Notes: generated from the sequence alone by a model not told the origin. A stretch of DNA of 64,000 nucleotides from Spongilla lacustris (GCA_949361645.1 OX442417.1:9840309-9904308), one strand, 5' to 3'. Shown: positions 12,101 through 23,866, numbered from the stretch's first letter. A program made the numbers and translations.

Positions 12101-15037
12101 AAAATGGCTGCACACAGCTAACAATCAAGCCAGCCAAAATATAGTTGTAGTTGTGTCATTTCATATAAACATGAGCTGAATCTGAAATTATTTTTTTACC
12201 AGGATGAGAAAAAATTAACTTCACCAGTAGTTATAAACTTGAGCAAGTGACCAGTGACCACAGATTAATGCCTTGAAACATTAAGAAATATAATGGATGG
12301 TTACATGTTTGTGTAATTCTTATCCCAATGAATACTAATTTCTTTTTTATCATGTGAATAAATACTTTTCTTAACGGCACCAAACACATGCATGCAGAAG
12401 CAATTCGCATGCATCCAAATATTTTAAGTACAATTACAGTAACATATTAAATTGAAATACCTCCATCGGATGTAGTATTTGAAGCTTTGTCACTGTTTTG
12501 ATATACGTTTGACTATCTGGAAACTGGGAGGGAGGGAGGGAGGGAGGGAGGGAGGGAGGGAGGGAGGGAGGGAGGGAGGGAGGGAGGGAGGGAGGGAGGG
12601 AGGGAGGGAGGGAGGGAGGGAGGGAGGGAGGGAGGGAGGGAGGGAGGGAGGGAGGGAGGGAGGGAGGGAGGGAGGGAGGGAGGGAGGGAGGGAGGGAGGG
12701 AGGGAGGGAGGGAGGGAGGGAGGGAGGGAGGGAGGGAGGGAGGGAGGGAGGGAGGGAGGGAGGGAGGGAGGGAGGGAGGGAGGGAGGGAGGGAGGGAGGG
12801 AGGGAGGGAGGGAGGGAGGGAGGGAGGGAGGGAGGGAGGGAGGGAGGGAGGGAGGGAGGGAGGGAGGGAGGGAGGGAGGGAGGGAGGGAGGGAGGGAGGG
12901 AGGGAGGGAGGGAGGGAGGGAGGGAGGGAGGGAGGGAGGGAGGGAGGGAGGGAGGGAGGGAGGGAGGGAGGGAGGGAGGGAGGGAGGGAGGGAGGGAGGG
13001 AGGGAGGGAGGGAGGGAGGGAGGGAGGGAGGGAGGGAGGGAGGGAGGGAGGGAGGGAGGGAGGGAGGGAGGGAGGGAGGGAGGGAGGGAGGGAGGGAGGG
13101 AGGGAGGGAGGGAGGGAGGGAGGGAGGGAGGGAGGGAGGGAGGGAGGGAGGGAGGGAGGGAGGGAGGGAGGGAGGGAGGGAGGGAGGGAGGGAGGGAGGG
13201 AGGGAGGGAGGGAGGGAGGGAGGGAGGGAGGGAGGGAGGGAGGGAGGGAGGGAGGGAGGGAGGGAGGGAGGGAGGGAGGGAGGGAGGGAGGGAGGGAGGG
13301 AGGGAGGGAGGGAGGGAGGGAGGGAGGGAGGGAGGGAGGGAGGGAGGGAGGGAGGGAGGGAGGGAGGGAGGGAGGGAGGGAGGGAGGGAGGGAGGGAGGG
13401 AGGGAGGGAGGGAGGGAGGGAGGGAGGGAGGGAGGGAGGGAGGGAGGGAGGGAGGGAGGGAGGGAGGGAGGGAGGGAGGGAGGGAGGGAGGGAGGGAGGG
13501 AGGGAGGGAGGGAGGGAGGGAGGGAGGGAGGGAGGGAGGGAGGGAGGGAGGGAGGGAGGGAGGGAGGGAGGGAGGGAGGGAGGGAGGGAGCTCATACAAT
13601 AACTGGTAGGTGTGAACTGGGACATTAGGGGAGGAGTAGTTTAGTTGAGCCACTTTTTAGGTTTAGGTTTATACTGCCTCTGAGGTTTGGTAATAAGCAG
13701 AGGTTAATAGTCAAATGTAAAGGGGCATCACTTGGGTACATCTCATAGGAATGTTAGAGACTGGGGATGTACGTGAGAATAGAGACATTATTAAAAATCA
13801 ACAGGTGTCAAATGGCACAGGGTCAGTTCAGCCATATGCTGCCTTCAGCCAAAGTTAGTTGCTTTACACAATAATTGCTAACATAAGTAGGCCTAGGTCT
13901 TACGTTGTCAAATCATTGATCAAAGCAAATTCATACCCTAATGCATGACACTTTTTCAATGAGAGCTCTTGACATTGATCGGCAAGTGTTTTTAACGTGA
14001 TTCATAGTCATTTTTCCTTTTAGAAATAAAAACAGAATGCTTCTGCATGAGATTGCTGCATAGCCAAATAAGCATAGCTCCCTATTTCTGTTAAGTGAAT
14101 CAATAAATCATTTAATGCCATACAATTGCGTATGGCTCAACTAACCCCCATTGCAATGGCTCAACTAACCGCCTTTGCAAATGGCTCAACTAACCCCACT
14201 ACTAACTTTTCCTGTAACTAGGCTGTTGTATAAGAAGATAGAATTCATTATAAACACAAATATAGCTGCATACATGTACATGTACTTTCAAACACCCAAG
14301 ACTGAAACAAGAATATAGTCATTGTGTAGAAATTATGAGGGAACAAACCGCTGATCATCAAAATTCTTATTTTTGAATTTTCGAATTTCACTAAAAAACA
14401 CAATCCTAAAGTAGGACAAAAAGCTAGTCATAACACTTAATGCCAATACATGTTAACATAATTCAATTATGTTTCTTCATGGAGCTAAATCAGGGGGTGG
14501 CTCAACTAACCCAGTGGCTCAACTACATGTAACCAACTCCTCCCCTATGATACAATCTGGACAATGGAGTCAACATTTCAACTGAATGTTTGTGATTAGA
14601 TAAATATATACACCTATGCTGCTTAGGTGTAATCTACCAGCCACTTAAGCATCATTTTCAGCAGCCAATCACACTACTATATAATTTATATACATGTAAT
14701 ACTGTATTGTAAACATTCATCGTGAAAGTGCTCAGAAATTCCATATATCACTCACTTGAGAAAGAACCAGCTCAGGTCTCTTTAAGTCAATGCTCGCAAT
14801 ACCAATCTCTCCTCTGGCCATACCTCTTCCTTCAACAACAGCTTACAAAGTTGCACAATTAGGCCTACACAACTACAACATAATAATGCATATCTCACCA
14901 ACAATGACAGCAGTCTGGTACAAAGAAGAAGATGAGGGCAGAGTGTGTACCCTTGAGTGAGAACCTGCTGAAATCGCACTACGTGGCATGCATGACCGGT
15001 GGCTGTTGACGCGAGAACCTATAACCATCATTATCAT
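199..15037 (-). CDS. MSH4: MutS protein homolog 4 (MSH4), multi-exon, 3' end outside window
   Basis: MSH4 pairs with MSH5 as a clamp on meiotic recombination intermediates in the nucleus and promotes crossovers. Eighteen minus-strand exons join in a single frame, in transcript order: 15037-14899, 14841-14756, 12523-12461, 11741-11618, 11445-11379, 10635-10611, 10559-10463, 9754-9650, 9599-9561, 9442-9404, 9340-9243, 9175-8993, 7989-7857, 4624-4571, 3041-2933, 1259-1169, 303-291, 237-199. Telling peptides are [71 protein letters not shown] and [16 protein letters not shown], all close to vertebrate MSH4. The visible part covers the connector, core and lever regions. The Walker A ATPase exons must lie left of base 1. 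The start ATG (15037) is the first in an open stretch after a stop and is the least certain point. Exon 9340-9243 is about 15 residues longer than I expect from human, so one of its edges may be wrong. The gene is divergent from the LDLa gene at 16388. Confidence 0.9.
1647..1712. repeat. Cluster of GC-rich hairpins in an MSH4 intron
   Basis: Arms gcctcgtcc (1647-1655) and ggacgaggc (1670-1678) pair. They are followed at once by ggcgcc-ttc-ggcgcc (1676-1690) and a further gcgc-rich imperfect hairpin. This GC-rich block stands out from the AT-rich surroundings. It may be the end of a mobile element or a structured RNA-derived repeat; I do not recognise it. Confidence 0.5.
1741..2356. mobile_element. 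Inverted-repeat-bounded element carrying a helicase fragment
   Basis: The left end (1741-1789, with ctactaccg and taggttgacaa) and the reverse complement of the right end (2303-2356) align over about 50 bp with small gaps. The enclosed 510 bp include a RecQ-like helicase fragment. This suggests a non-autonomous derivative of a transposon that had captured, or normally encodes, a helicase. Target-site duplication was not identified. It lies in an MSH4 intron between exons 1259-1169 and 3041-2933. Confidence 0.45.
1984..2238 (+). pseudogene. RecQ-like DNA helicase N-terminal fragment
   Basis: The plus-strand frame reads [17 protein letters not shown], a Walker A region with GFGKS like RecQ's PTGxGKSLCYxxPA, then [11 protein letters not shown], matching motif Ia (SPLxSLMxDQ). 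The usual proline before TG is threonine, and the frame stops before the DEAH box. Only about 60 residues of the ATPase lobe remain of the several hundred normal in the family. It is antisense to MSH4 and most likely a transposon-borne relic, not a working helicase. Confidence 0.6.
4071..4375 (+). repeat. Dispersed repeat family R1, copy 1
   Basis: About 300 bp share order and wording with 54005-54362. Shared blocks include tatggggaggc, caactgtatctctgta, ataaaaattaatgaacag, gaatttgaagc, atttgat, atggtgggtttgaa, gaaatggtgt and cgttcgga. The identity is interrupted by indels. No open frame is shared, so this is probably a SINE-like or MITE-like repeat. It lies in an MSH4 intron. Confidence 0.65.
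4825..7073 (-). pseudogene. 5'-truncated non-LTR retrotransposon (RT plus restriction-like endonuclease), copy A
   Basis: The reverse transcriptase frame (7073-5226) shows [42 protein letters not shown] and the catalytic WYLDDG. It is followed by a CxxC-x8-HxxxxC zinc knuckle. The frame then shifts near 5270-5285 into the tail (5178-4825 plus upstream), which has a RPADIL...AFDLSV PD-(D/E)XK-like endonuclease signature and ends near 4825. There is no apurinic endonuclease domain, so this is an R2/NeSL-type LINE. The 5' half is missing: homology stops at about 7080 against A/T-rich sequence. It lies in sense orientation inside the MSH4 intron between exons 7989-7857 and 4624-4571. Confidence 0.85.
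12526..13590 (+). repeat. Perfect (GGGA)n microsatellite, about 266 units
   Basis: 1065 bp of uninterrupted ggga. On the minus (MSH4 sense) strand it is (TCCC)n and ends directly in ccctcccag, the acceptor of MSH4 exon 12523-12461. Four GGG runs recur every 16 nt, so the plus strand is an extreme G-quadruplex candidate. As a homopurine mirror repeat it could also form triplex DNA. Frames reading GREG or PPSL across it are artefacts of a stop-free tetramer. Confidence 0.98.
13628..14545. mobile_element. TA-flanked inverted-repeat element (MITE-like), about 918 bp
   Basis: The left end ggggaggagtagtttagttg (continuing agccac, 13628-13653) matches the reverse complement of the right end (14514-14545) apart from a 5-bp insertion. 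Both ends are flanked by TA (13626-13627 and 14546-14547). Inside, the TIR-derived word tggctcaactaac recurs at about 14133, 14157, 14180 and 14499. No transposase frame was found. It sits beside the (GGGA)n tract in MSH4 intron 2. Confidence 0.7.
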
Positions 15038-16387
15038 GAATTAACACCCAACGCAGTGCAGAATGACGTACTTGGAAAAATAAAAGAACTACTGCTAAGC
15101 AGCCCTGTTGGTTCGGACGTCTTTTCGCTTTTGCTGCTCGGAGACTCGACCTCAACAGATGTCAAGAACGACGACTCTCCCTCACTTGTCAGTAACATAG
15201 TTAAATCTAGAAGCACCGTATTACTTAACCACTCGCAAAAAGATGCGAATCCAAACCGTATTTTGGTTGCGCGTTAGCTATCCCACGGGATACGGAAGCA
15301 GCCATTCCTCCTTTTCACAGCTTTGGAGCGAGGACCAGCTGCTCATATGATTACGTAATAGTTCACGTGCATAGGGGTTGGGCCACAAATTCAGAACGAA
15401 ATTTCTTTTCGTTGATCAGGCAGGCTGGCATGAAATAATTAAATCAGCCGCAGGCCGCATACTTTCATCTACATGTAAAGCTTCAGATCAAGGCAGATAA
15501 CAGCATAGATTATCTATGCTAATGTATACAATACATTTGGTCGCATCAATACACATACCATGGCCAATGACTAGTGCAATCAAAAACCAATTTTTGAAGC
15601 TCGGCCGGCAGAAGAGTAGTTGAATTCACTCATGTGTTTTCAATTACATATAGATACACAACTGCACTAACGTTTATAACCATTATCGATATCATCCTCC
15701 CGGAGACCCTATCAAGTTGAGTTTGTGAAATTATATATATGCACAGTACTACGCAGGTAAGTAATTACACGTGCACTGGCTGATGTTATATTTTAAACAC
15801 AATCTGTTTCATGCAAATCTATTTAGTCATAACGAATTCAGTGCCTCTTATGTTAGCTTCTGTTGATCTTAGATACAACTACCGGCTATATAGACAGTAG
15901 CTAGTAGATCGTGAATCGTGACTTTGTTTACCAAATTATTACTACTAGAGGTAAACCGGTGCAGTTGATTATCCATATACAGACAGCGAGACTCAGAGTC
16001 TGAGTACACTCTACAGAAATTTGTCAACTGTCATTTCATGACAGTTTATTTACATGTACCACTAATAACCATGTACCACTAATAACCATGTACCACATGT
16101 GAGCTAGCTCTAGTTCCACGCAAGGAGTAGGGTCCCCAGTTTTAACTCTCACGACTGATCAGCGGCGGGCGTGCCCGGCAGGCGGCACGCTTTTACGTTT
16201 TCAAACCGGGGCCCAACATTGAGGTGCAATAATTTCTATATTAGTATAAGTACTGGAACCATGTACCATCGGCTAAACAAAGCAACAATAGAACACGTGA
16301 CCGATCATTGCATTTCATTGTATTGTCTTCACGTCCGCTCGAGGGAACAATTTGCGGTTGTCAGTGTGGTTTGCAAAGCTCTAATAG
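15038..16387. promoter_or_regulatory. Divergent intergenic region between MSH4 and the LDLa gene
   Basis: About 1.35 kb separate the two putative start codons, which face away from each other. It is locally richer in CpG near 15240-15330 and 16130-16200 than the rest of the window. A 19-bp direct repeat (taccactaataaccatg) occurs around 16054-16095. No confident TATA box or initiator was found. Shared regulation is possible but not shown. Confidence 0.4.
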
Positions 16388-19300
16388 ATGATGAAGAAGG
16401 ACCTGGTGGCACTGCTTTTGTGGGTTTTATTATGCTTCGGTACGTACTACATGTTAATATACTATAAAAACTGCAAAAAGTGTATCGTTACGATCTTTTT
16501 TTTTTGTCTTTCGTGCATGAACTACCGGTATGCAAAATGAAATAGGCCAATTGATTACTGATCTATAACTTCAAATACATGTATGTAGCCAAGGCTGAGC
16601 AAACTTTACAGTCTGATACAATATCATTGTGTGAGTAGCAAGCCGAATAAATATTTTGATTCCACGTTTGGAGGCTAATTGGGCGTAGCCCTGCCGACGC
16701 GACGGTCGGGCTACGCCCAATACACAACATTACGTAAGTAGATTATAATTATACATTGTATAAACTACCTACCATGGATTTCGTAAATTTATTTATTATA
16801 CCGGTAAGTAGGAATATATATATAGAGCGACAGTTTAAGCGAAAAAGTTCTGCGTTGACAATGCCATACAAATACTGTACGCCTGAATTGCTATAACTTC
16901 CAACAACACTATCGACTTACTGTTTCATAATTATTAAATTTAACATACCCACCATTTCTCCATTATAAAATAAATTTTGGGGTCTACACACAAGCTCCGG
17001 GGCCAGTATTGTGACGTCCATGGGATTTAACTTTCGGTAGGAGTATAATGCAATCGCTTTAATTTCGGTTTGTAGGTAGTGGAGGGGTTCCTTAGGTATT
17101 GGATTGTTCTGTTCGACAATTCGCGTCAATTTGGGCAAATACTAGTAACAAGTAGCATCCCGCTCAATGTATTAAAAATAATACCAATGGGCCTGGGCGT
17201 GATCGATCCAACATGAACTGTCCTAATAAAATAAATTATTGTCATGTATATATACTTGATTTTATTTTAAAGCAATAGACAGTTTCTAAACTAAGGAAAT
17301 TATGTAAAGGTGGAAGCTAACATAGGCTGGTCGGTTATAACACATCGGAGCTTTGAATCTCCAGACTTATTTTGAGGGGGAGGGGAGAGGGGGATGGAAA
17401 CAATTTTTATTTATTTAACACTTATAGGTGGACTTGAGATTTGGCGCAAGCCATTAATGGCATAAAACAAATTAATAATAAGATATATCACAGCATCTTA
17501 GATTATAGAGTACATAATCTGTATGTGAGACCATACCCATCACACCTATTGCACCTGCTTATAAGACTCTTAATGTTTAGCAGACCTGGGTGCATTTGCA
17601 CCAGGCCTGACCCTCCACCCCTCACTGCTACAGGCAACTTTTATGTTCAGTAAAAGAACCATACTCTCCAAGTTCCACACCAGGAAATATAAGTCAGTTA
17701 GATCCAAAATTTCTGTGCTTTTCCAATGTGAAATATGGCACTACATTACTCTATTTATATGCTCATTGAGATACAATAAATACCTATAATATGGAGAATG
17801 TGCTTGATCATCATCATCCGATTTCTATTCTATGGGTCTGTACTCATGATGTGTATGATTGCTGAAGATGTTTGTTGAATTAGAAGTGGGAGCGCATTTC
17901 AGACATGGTGCTTTGATTCATTTGGATTTTTATATTTAGGTGCTGAGCCTTCAACAGCCCAAACAAGTAAGTTGGTATCATTTGTATATAAATGCAATGA
18001 ACCCTGGGGAACTGACCAATAAAAATACATTCCTAATTGACTCTCCTACAGCTTGTGCAGAGTTTAAATGCAGCAATGGTAATTGTGTCAAAAGCTCCTT
18101 ACAGTGTAATGGCTGGAATGACTGTGGAGATGGAAGTGATGAGTATGGATGTGGTAAGTATGCCATGCATGCATGCAGTATTTGTAACCATCACTATGTT
18201 AAAACATCTACCAGTACTTATAACATCAGAAACTCATAAAAGTATGATTTTCACAGGAATATGCAGTTCCGATATTTTTCGGTGCCAGAATGGTAACTGT
18301 GTGAAAAGTATCGATGTGTGCAACTATGGCAATGACTGTGGTGATAACAGTGATGAATTTGGATGTGGTAAGTTGTACTATGAACTTGTGAGGTGTACAT
18401 GTACATGTATCATCAACTGAATGTGAAAGCTGAAGTGGATCACACAGTCATATGAGCTGTGCATTAAAAACAAAGCAGCCATATGTGACAGGTCTGTGTG
18501 TGCCACACTGCTCATTAAATCATTTGGTGGCTCTGCAGAGGCAAAACACTATATCTACAGCAAGTCTTAAAACTACTCTAATACAGTGGCATTTTTTGCT
18601 TACACTACAAAATATGTGTGTCGCATGTGTCAATATTCTTTTATGTCTAATGATGAAAATGAAATTAACAGTGAATAAGTTACTTTATACACTGTCAGCC
18701 ATGCACAGGTCTCTAATGATGAACACGATCACACTATGACTATCATATCTTTTTGATGAACAATATTTTATCAATGAATTACTTTGCATTGTAGTCATAG
18801 TTAATTTGCATATGTATATTTTTGTTGCAGAACACTGCTCTCCTATTCAATTTCGATGTCCATATGGCAATTGCATTAACTCAAGTCTTATTTGTAATGG
18901 AGTAAATGATTGTCCTTATCATGATAATTCTGATGAACGAGGTTGCTGTAAGTTACATTAACTACATGTAGATTTTCTGGGATGAATTAATGAAATAGTT
19001 CTTATGCATTAAAAATATATCTGCTAGTCATGGTGGAAGTACTAAAAAAATTATCAGCTGCACATGCATTTAAATGCACAGTTTGCTAATCACTTGCATA
19101 CCCTGGAAATTTGATCCGCTGGAAACTTGAGTTAAGGATTATATCTTTTCCAGGACCAGCAAAACTAGAGTTACAGTTGCATTGGCCAATTCAGTCTTAT
19201 GCCTCCATGATGTGCAGACAGATTTTGTACATGTCAGGATAATGCATTTCATAATTGCAAATAATAGTTTTTGACATCTATCTTATAACAAATCAACAAA

Positions 19301-20037
19301 TCATTGAATTTATACAACTGTTGCCATATAATATAGATTTTGAGTGAATTTTTAACTCCTCTTTTAGCTGTTACCCATCTAGAATACCAAATTAACGTAC
19401 ATGGTCCTGCTACTTATATCAATTAGCTATCCATGCAGTAGTATGGCAGGCCCATATGATATTTAAATAACTAGCCTGTTTCAGCTGTATATGGAATTTT
19501 AATACACTGGAATTTCAATACTAATGACACATTTGTTATGTAATGTCTAGATAATGTATATCAATGTCATTAATACATTGAACATTAATCCAGCTCATAA
19601 AGGTATGGATAGCACAACTGTTCTGGTCAAAGCTAGTACAGCAGATGATATTGTACCTAGTTCTACTGTACAAGATAATGGGTCAGGTGAGTGTATCAGT
19701 TTTTTCTTTGTCCAGGACTTTTCAACTTGCTACTACATGTATGCTTTTATGGATATTTATTTCAAGTATTCTGATGTATGCATAATTCTTTTAATATCAC
19801 TTCTATAACTTTGAATAAGCACGAAAAAACTTGAAGTGCGTAAAACTCACTAGTATTTGCATTCTTTTAGGAGTGTTCATAGCTGGAATTGCTGCTGGCA
19901 TTATTGGAGTACTTGTGATATTCACAGTTTTATTCATCCTGACTATCACTGCTTATAAGCACAGAAGATGCAGTCCAAAGTACCATCTTCTGGATCCAGT
20001 TCTTGGCGATATGCGCATCACCCATTCTGCTCCATAG
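16388..20037 (+). CDS. Small type I membrane protein with three LDL-receptor class A modules
   Basis: Seven exons join in phase 1 throughout: 16388-16439, 17940-17966, 18052-18153, 18257-18367, 18831-18947, 19594-19686, 19871-20037, giving 222 residues and a TAG stop. Exon 1 is a signal peptide ([17 protein letters not shown]). Exons 3-5 each encode one LDLa module with six cysteines. The first two carry the calcium-binding acidic ends [11 protein letters not shown] and [11 protein letters not shown]; the third has [13 protein letters not shown]. Exon 6 is a Ser/Thr-rich stalk. Exon 7 has a hydrophobic helix ([20 protein letters not shown]) then KHRR and a short cytoplasmic tail of about 30 residues. 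LDLa modules bind ligands through calcium-ordered acidic residues, so this is probably a small cell-surface binding receptor. Ligand and orthologue are unknown. All introns have GT-AG ends. Confidence 0.85.
16678..16721. repeat. Short perfect inverted repeat (14-bp arms)
   Basis: attgggcgtagccc (16678-16691) is the exact reverse complement of 16708-16721, with a 16-nt GC-rich loop. It lies in intron 1 of the LDLa gene. It could be a solo hairpin element or a structured intronic site. Confidence 0.7.
16885..17140 (-). repeat. Dispersed repeat family R1, copy 3 (inverted)
   Basis: Read on the minus strand this matches 54005-54362. Shared words on the plus strand here are tgaattgctataacttcc, acccaccat, ggtctacaca, aatcgctt and cggtttgtaggtag. 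It is more diverged than copies 1 and 2. It lies in intron 1 of the LDLa gene. Confidence 0.55.
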
Positions 20038-20754
20038 TGTGCATTTTAAAAAGAAAGACATGGCTGATACATCATGTAAAGTAAATGTAATGACTCTGCA
20101 ATACGTGTAAATGGCTATCAGCAGCCAATTTGACTCATAGTTAAGGATTCATGAAATGCCATTTTTAATGAGTACATGCACAATTTGTATTAATTGTTAG
20201 TTATAAATTTAATCATTGTGCCTTTTAATGTTTCAAATTATGACACATGTTATTAACATCCTGACATGTGTGAACGCTATTCATGTGCAGAGATAAATTT
20301 CATAACTATGGGATCCCTCACCATCTATCACTTTTTACCTGAACGCTACCAGCATGGACATGGTCGTGTCACACGCAAGCTACAGATTCAATTTAATGTA
20401 ATTAGGAAGATTTGAGATTGAAGAATATTGATGATTTCCTATCCCTCTAGGGTATTCACAAAGTTAATACATATGTTTAGTTGGAACCCATAGACCACAC
20501 AACCTTCAATTTATAATGTATTTCCACTCCCCCCCCCCCCCCCCCCCACACACACACACAGTTACCCTTACCTGGGCTATAGCCCAATTAGCTAGCTATC
20601 CACCAATACATAAATCTTTAGACAGATTTATAGCTGTTAAAGTAATTACCCTAGCATTCTTTTTTTTTTTTTTTTTTTTTTGCGTGACACAAACTTAGTC
20701 ATAATACATAATACATTTGGCAAAAACAATAACCTCTTTCTTTCTCTCAATCTG
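20038..20754. other. Intergenic spacer with poly-C, (CA)n and poly-T tracts
   Basis: No gene was seen after the LDLa stop. The stretch holds a C run from about 20528 to 20547 followed by (CA)n, and a T run at 20660-20681. No clear AATAAA was found close to the stop, so the 3' end of the LDLa transcript is not located. Confidence 0.6.
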
Positions 20755-21934
20755 TTCTGCAGATATTTGATCAAGATGTTCAAAAATGTTTCACATCTTG
20801 TACAGGTGTGCATTCTTCCAATGTTGCATGGAAACAGGCCCAGTTGAGCCTCAGCCATGGAGGTCTTGGTCTGCGTTCCCTGTCTCACCATGCACCGGCA
20901 GCCTTTATTGCATCAATATGTTTATCTGGCCGGGGTTCCGACTCTCATGCACATCTTCTCCAGGCAATAGAGATGTTCAATTCATCAGTTCATCCTTCTG
21001 ACATAATCCATATCAGCTCTTTATTTGAAAAATTCCATTCGCAGAAGGCTCTTTCCAATATGTTGGACAATCATTTATTCAATGTTCTCTTGGGTTCTCT
21101 GTCTATTGCCGACAGAGCCCTTCTCTTATCAGCATCCTCCCCACATGCTTCCTCATGGCTGACGGTTATTCCATCTGAAGGTCAAGGCTTACATTTTGAC
21201 CCTCCAGTACTTCAGACAGCACTGAAGTGGTGGTTAGGGCTTGACACAGCTGAGGGTTCTGTTTGCGCACTCTGCCCAGATAAAATGTTGGATCCCCTAG
21301 GGCATCATGCCACTACTTGTAAACGGGGTGGGGATGTGGTATTCCGCCACAACAGGTTGAGGGACATATTGGCAGAAACATGTAGGCGAGCCCACTTTAG
21401 TGTACAAGTAGAAGCTGGCTGCAACCTTACACCAGATCACAGCCACTCTCGTCCTGCGGATGTCCTCATTTCCAACTGGGCTCTGGGGAAAACGGCAGCC
21501 TGCGACATATCAGTTACCTCTCCGCTGAACTCAAACATTATGTCTGAAGCGGGAGTAACTGCTGGAGCAGCTGCGCAAGCAACTGAGCTCAGAAAACATG
21601 AGGCCAACGATGTGAAGTGCAGCGAGTTGGGTTGGTTATGTATCCCTTATGTGGTTGAATCTTATGGCGCATGGGGAAAAGAGGCTATGGAGTCATTTTC
21701 AAGTCTAGCCTCTCGCCTAGCCATAACATCATCAAGGCCCAAATCTGCCGTTCTATCAGAGCTGTATGGCCGGCTCAATCTGAACCTTGTAAGGGCTAAT
21801 GTGAGGGCTATAATGTCCAGATATTGCCCTCAAGATTATCTCTGAAGTGTTATTTAGTTTTGGTCATGTTTTCGTGTGTTTTGTATGTCCTATTAATTGT
21901 AACAATAATAAAATAATAATAATAATAATAAAGG
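20755..21934 (+). pseudogene. Non-LTR retrotransposon 3' fragment B (thumb, zinc knuckle, endonuclease)
   Basis: Homology to copies A and F begins at IFDQDVQKCF, so the 5' part including the RT catalytic motif is missing. An uninterrupted frame then runs to 21845: AWKQAQLSLSHGGLGLR, CALCPDKMLDPLGHHATTC (zinc knuckle), RPADVLISNW and CDISVTSPLN (endonuclease), LGWLCIPYVVESYGAWG. The 3' UTR is short and ends in (AAT/TAA)n at 21903-21934, the tail typical of this family. Confidence 0.85.
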
Positions 21935-22300
21935 TATACGTTCCTCTGGCAGTGGAATCGTATGGGAACTGGGGTAAAGAGGCCCAGAACACCTTCGCTA
22001 GACTAGCTTCCATCATCTCAATCTCCCTGCACAGCCCCAAGGCAAAGGTCCTGACAGAGATTTATGGGCGGTTGAATACTTCATTAGTGAGGTCAGTAGC
22101 TAGGGCAATCCTGTCTAGAAGATGCGTTCCAGGTTAAAGAGTGTAGCTTTAGAGTGGAACTGTACATACAGTACATACATAGTTTACATGTAGCCTAATG
22201 ATATGTAATAACTAATACTGCTGCTGTATTTGCCGTATGATGCTTTTATTTTAATAATAATAATAATAATATATAAATAAAAATAAATAAATTAAAAAAA
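21935..22300 (+). pseudogene. Non-LTR retrotransposon 3' fragment C
   Basis: Starting immediately after the tail of fragment B, the frame VPLAVESYGNWGKEAQNTF to a stop at 22137 is the C-terminal end of the same kind of endonuclease protein (about 67 residues). A 3' UTR and an (ATA/TAA)-rich tail at about 22250-22300 follow. It is a separate, severely 5'-truncated insertion. Confidence 0.8.
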
Positions 22301-23802
22301 TTGAGCTGGCAGCAAAGCAGCTTGGCCTAAAGCTGAACCATACAAAGACTGAAGTTATCACTAATGACCCATCTGTCCGTTCTGACATGCTACTGCTTTT
22401 TCCCAATGCTCAATCCATAGATCCTCGCGATGCCACCTTACTGGGATCCCCAATTGGTGATATCAGTTCAATCACTGCTGCAATCTCAAAGAAGAGAGGG
22501 ATACTAAGTTTAATGGGTGAGAGATTGCAGCACATTTTCTCACATGATGCAATCCTCCTACTCCGCAATGCTTTTGCCATCCCAAAGCTATTGTACCTAC
22601 TGCGGACATCATCCTGTTTTCTGTCACCCACTCTGCAATCCTATGATGATGAACTTCGAAAAATTCTTTGTTCCATCACAAACATCTGCCTTGGTGAAGC
22701 AGCCTGGACCTAGGCCACACTTCCTGTTCGTTTTGGGGGCCTTGGCATTCGGAGTGCTGTACAGCTAGCACCATCAGCTTTCCTTGCTTCTTTGCACAGC
22801 TCTCAGGACCTTGTTAACAAGATCCTACCACCACGTCTCCTTTCCACAGACCTGCTTCACAAGGACACAGCAATCTCTGTGTGGTCACAGGGCCATCAAA
22901 AATCTCCTCCTCAGGAAAAAGCATCTTTTTCGCAAAAGGCATGGGACTCTCCAAGGGTAGAGGCAGTCTCTGCAGCTTTGTTAGACCAAGCTTCTGATGC
23001 CATCACTAGGGCTCGCCTACTGGCTGTCTCCAGGAAGGAGTCTGGTGCCTGGCTTCATGCTGTCCCTAACTCTTCACTGGGCCTTAGAATGGACAATGAG
23101 ACGATTAGGGTGGCAGTTGGTCTCCGCCTTGGAGTAGCTCTATGTAGCCCACATTCTTGCCAGCATTGTGGTGCAGCAGTTGACCAGTTTGGACTTCATG
23201 GTCTCAGCTGTCGGTTTAGTACTGGTCGTCATTATCGTCATGCTGCTCTAAATGAAATTATCCATCGAGCCCTGACCACCTCCCACATCCCATCCAGACT
23301 AGAACCCACAGGCCTAGACCACTCTGATGGGAAACGTCCTGACGGTATCACCATGGTTCCATGGAAGAACGGGAACCTTTTGGTTTGGGATGCCACCTGT
23401 TCCGACACCTATGCCCCATCTCACCTGGCACAGTCCACTATGGTAGCAGGTGCTGTTGCCAGTCAGGCAGAGGACCGGAAAAAGGTCAAATATTCTTATC
23501 TGGATGGACACCCGGGCATATGTTTTACCCCTATTGCCTATGAGACATCAGGAGTAGTTGGTCCTCTTTCCCAGATCTTCCTGAAGGAGCTAGGTCACAG
23601 GCTCTCAGCCACAACTGGTGACACAAAAAGTTACAGCTACCTGCTCCAACGTCTTTCAGTGGCTGTACAAAGGGGCAATGCTGCCTCCATCCTAGGAACA
23701 CTTTTTTCACCTTCTTTTACTGACTTTTAGGGTGTGTAGTTTTTATAGTGTTTTATAACTTGTGTCATTCATTTTAATAAAATAGAAAACAATAAATAAA
23801 TA

Positions 23803-23865
<63 letters not shown>

Positions 23866-23866
23866 T
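22301..23866 (+). pseudogene. Non-LTR retrotransposon fragment D, second lineage
   Basis: Homology starts right after the tail of C at ELAAKQLGLKLNHTKTEV, the end of the RT palm/thumb. The frame continues to 23730 with one in-frame TAG at 22711-22713. It contains CQHCGAAVDQFGLHGLSC (zinc knuckle), KRPDGI and LVWDATCSDT (endonuclease), and LLQRLSVAVQRGNAASILGT. The KRPDGI wording sets this lineage apart from the RPAD lineage of A, B, F and H. It ends in a long (TAA)n run at 23773-23866. Confidence 0.85.

Noticed and set aside
12479..13653. Open frames of about 370-390 residues on both strands (GREG and PPSL repeats).
   Set aside because: They are produced by the stop-free tetramer GGGA; the tract is intronic in the MSH4 model and has no coding signature of its own.
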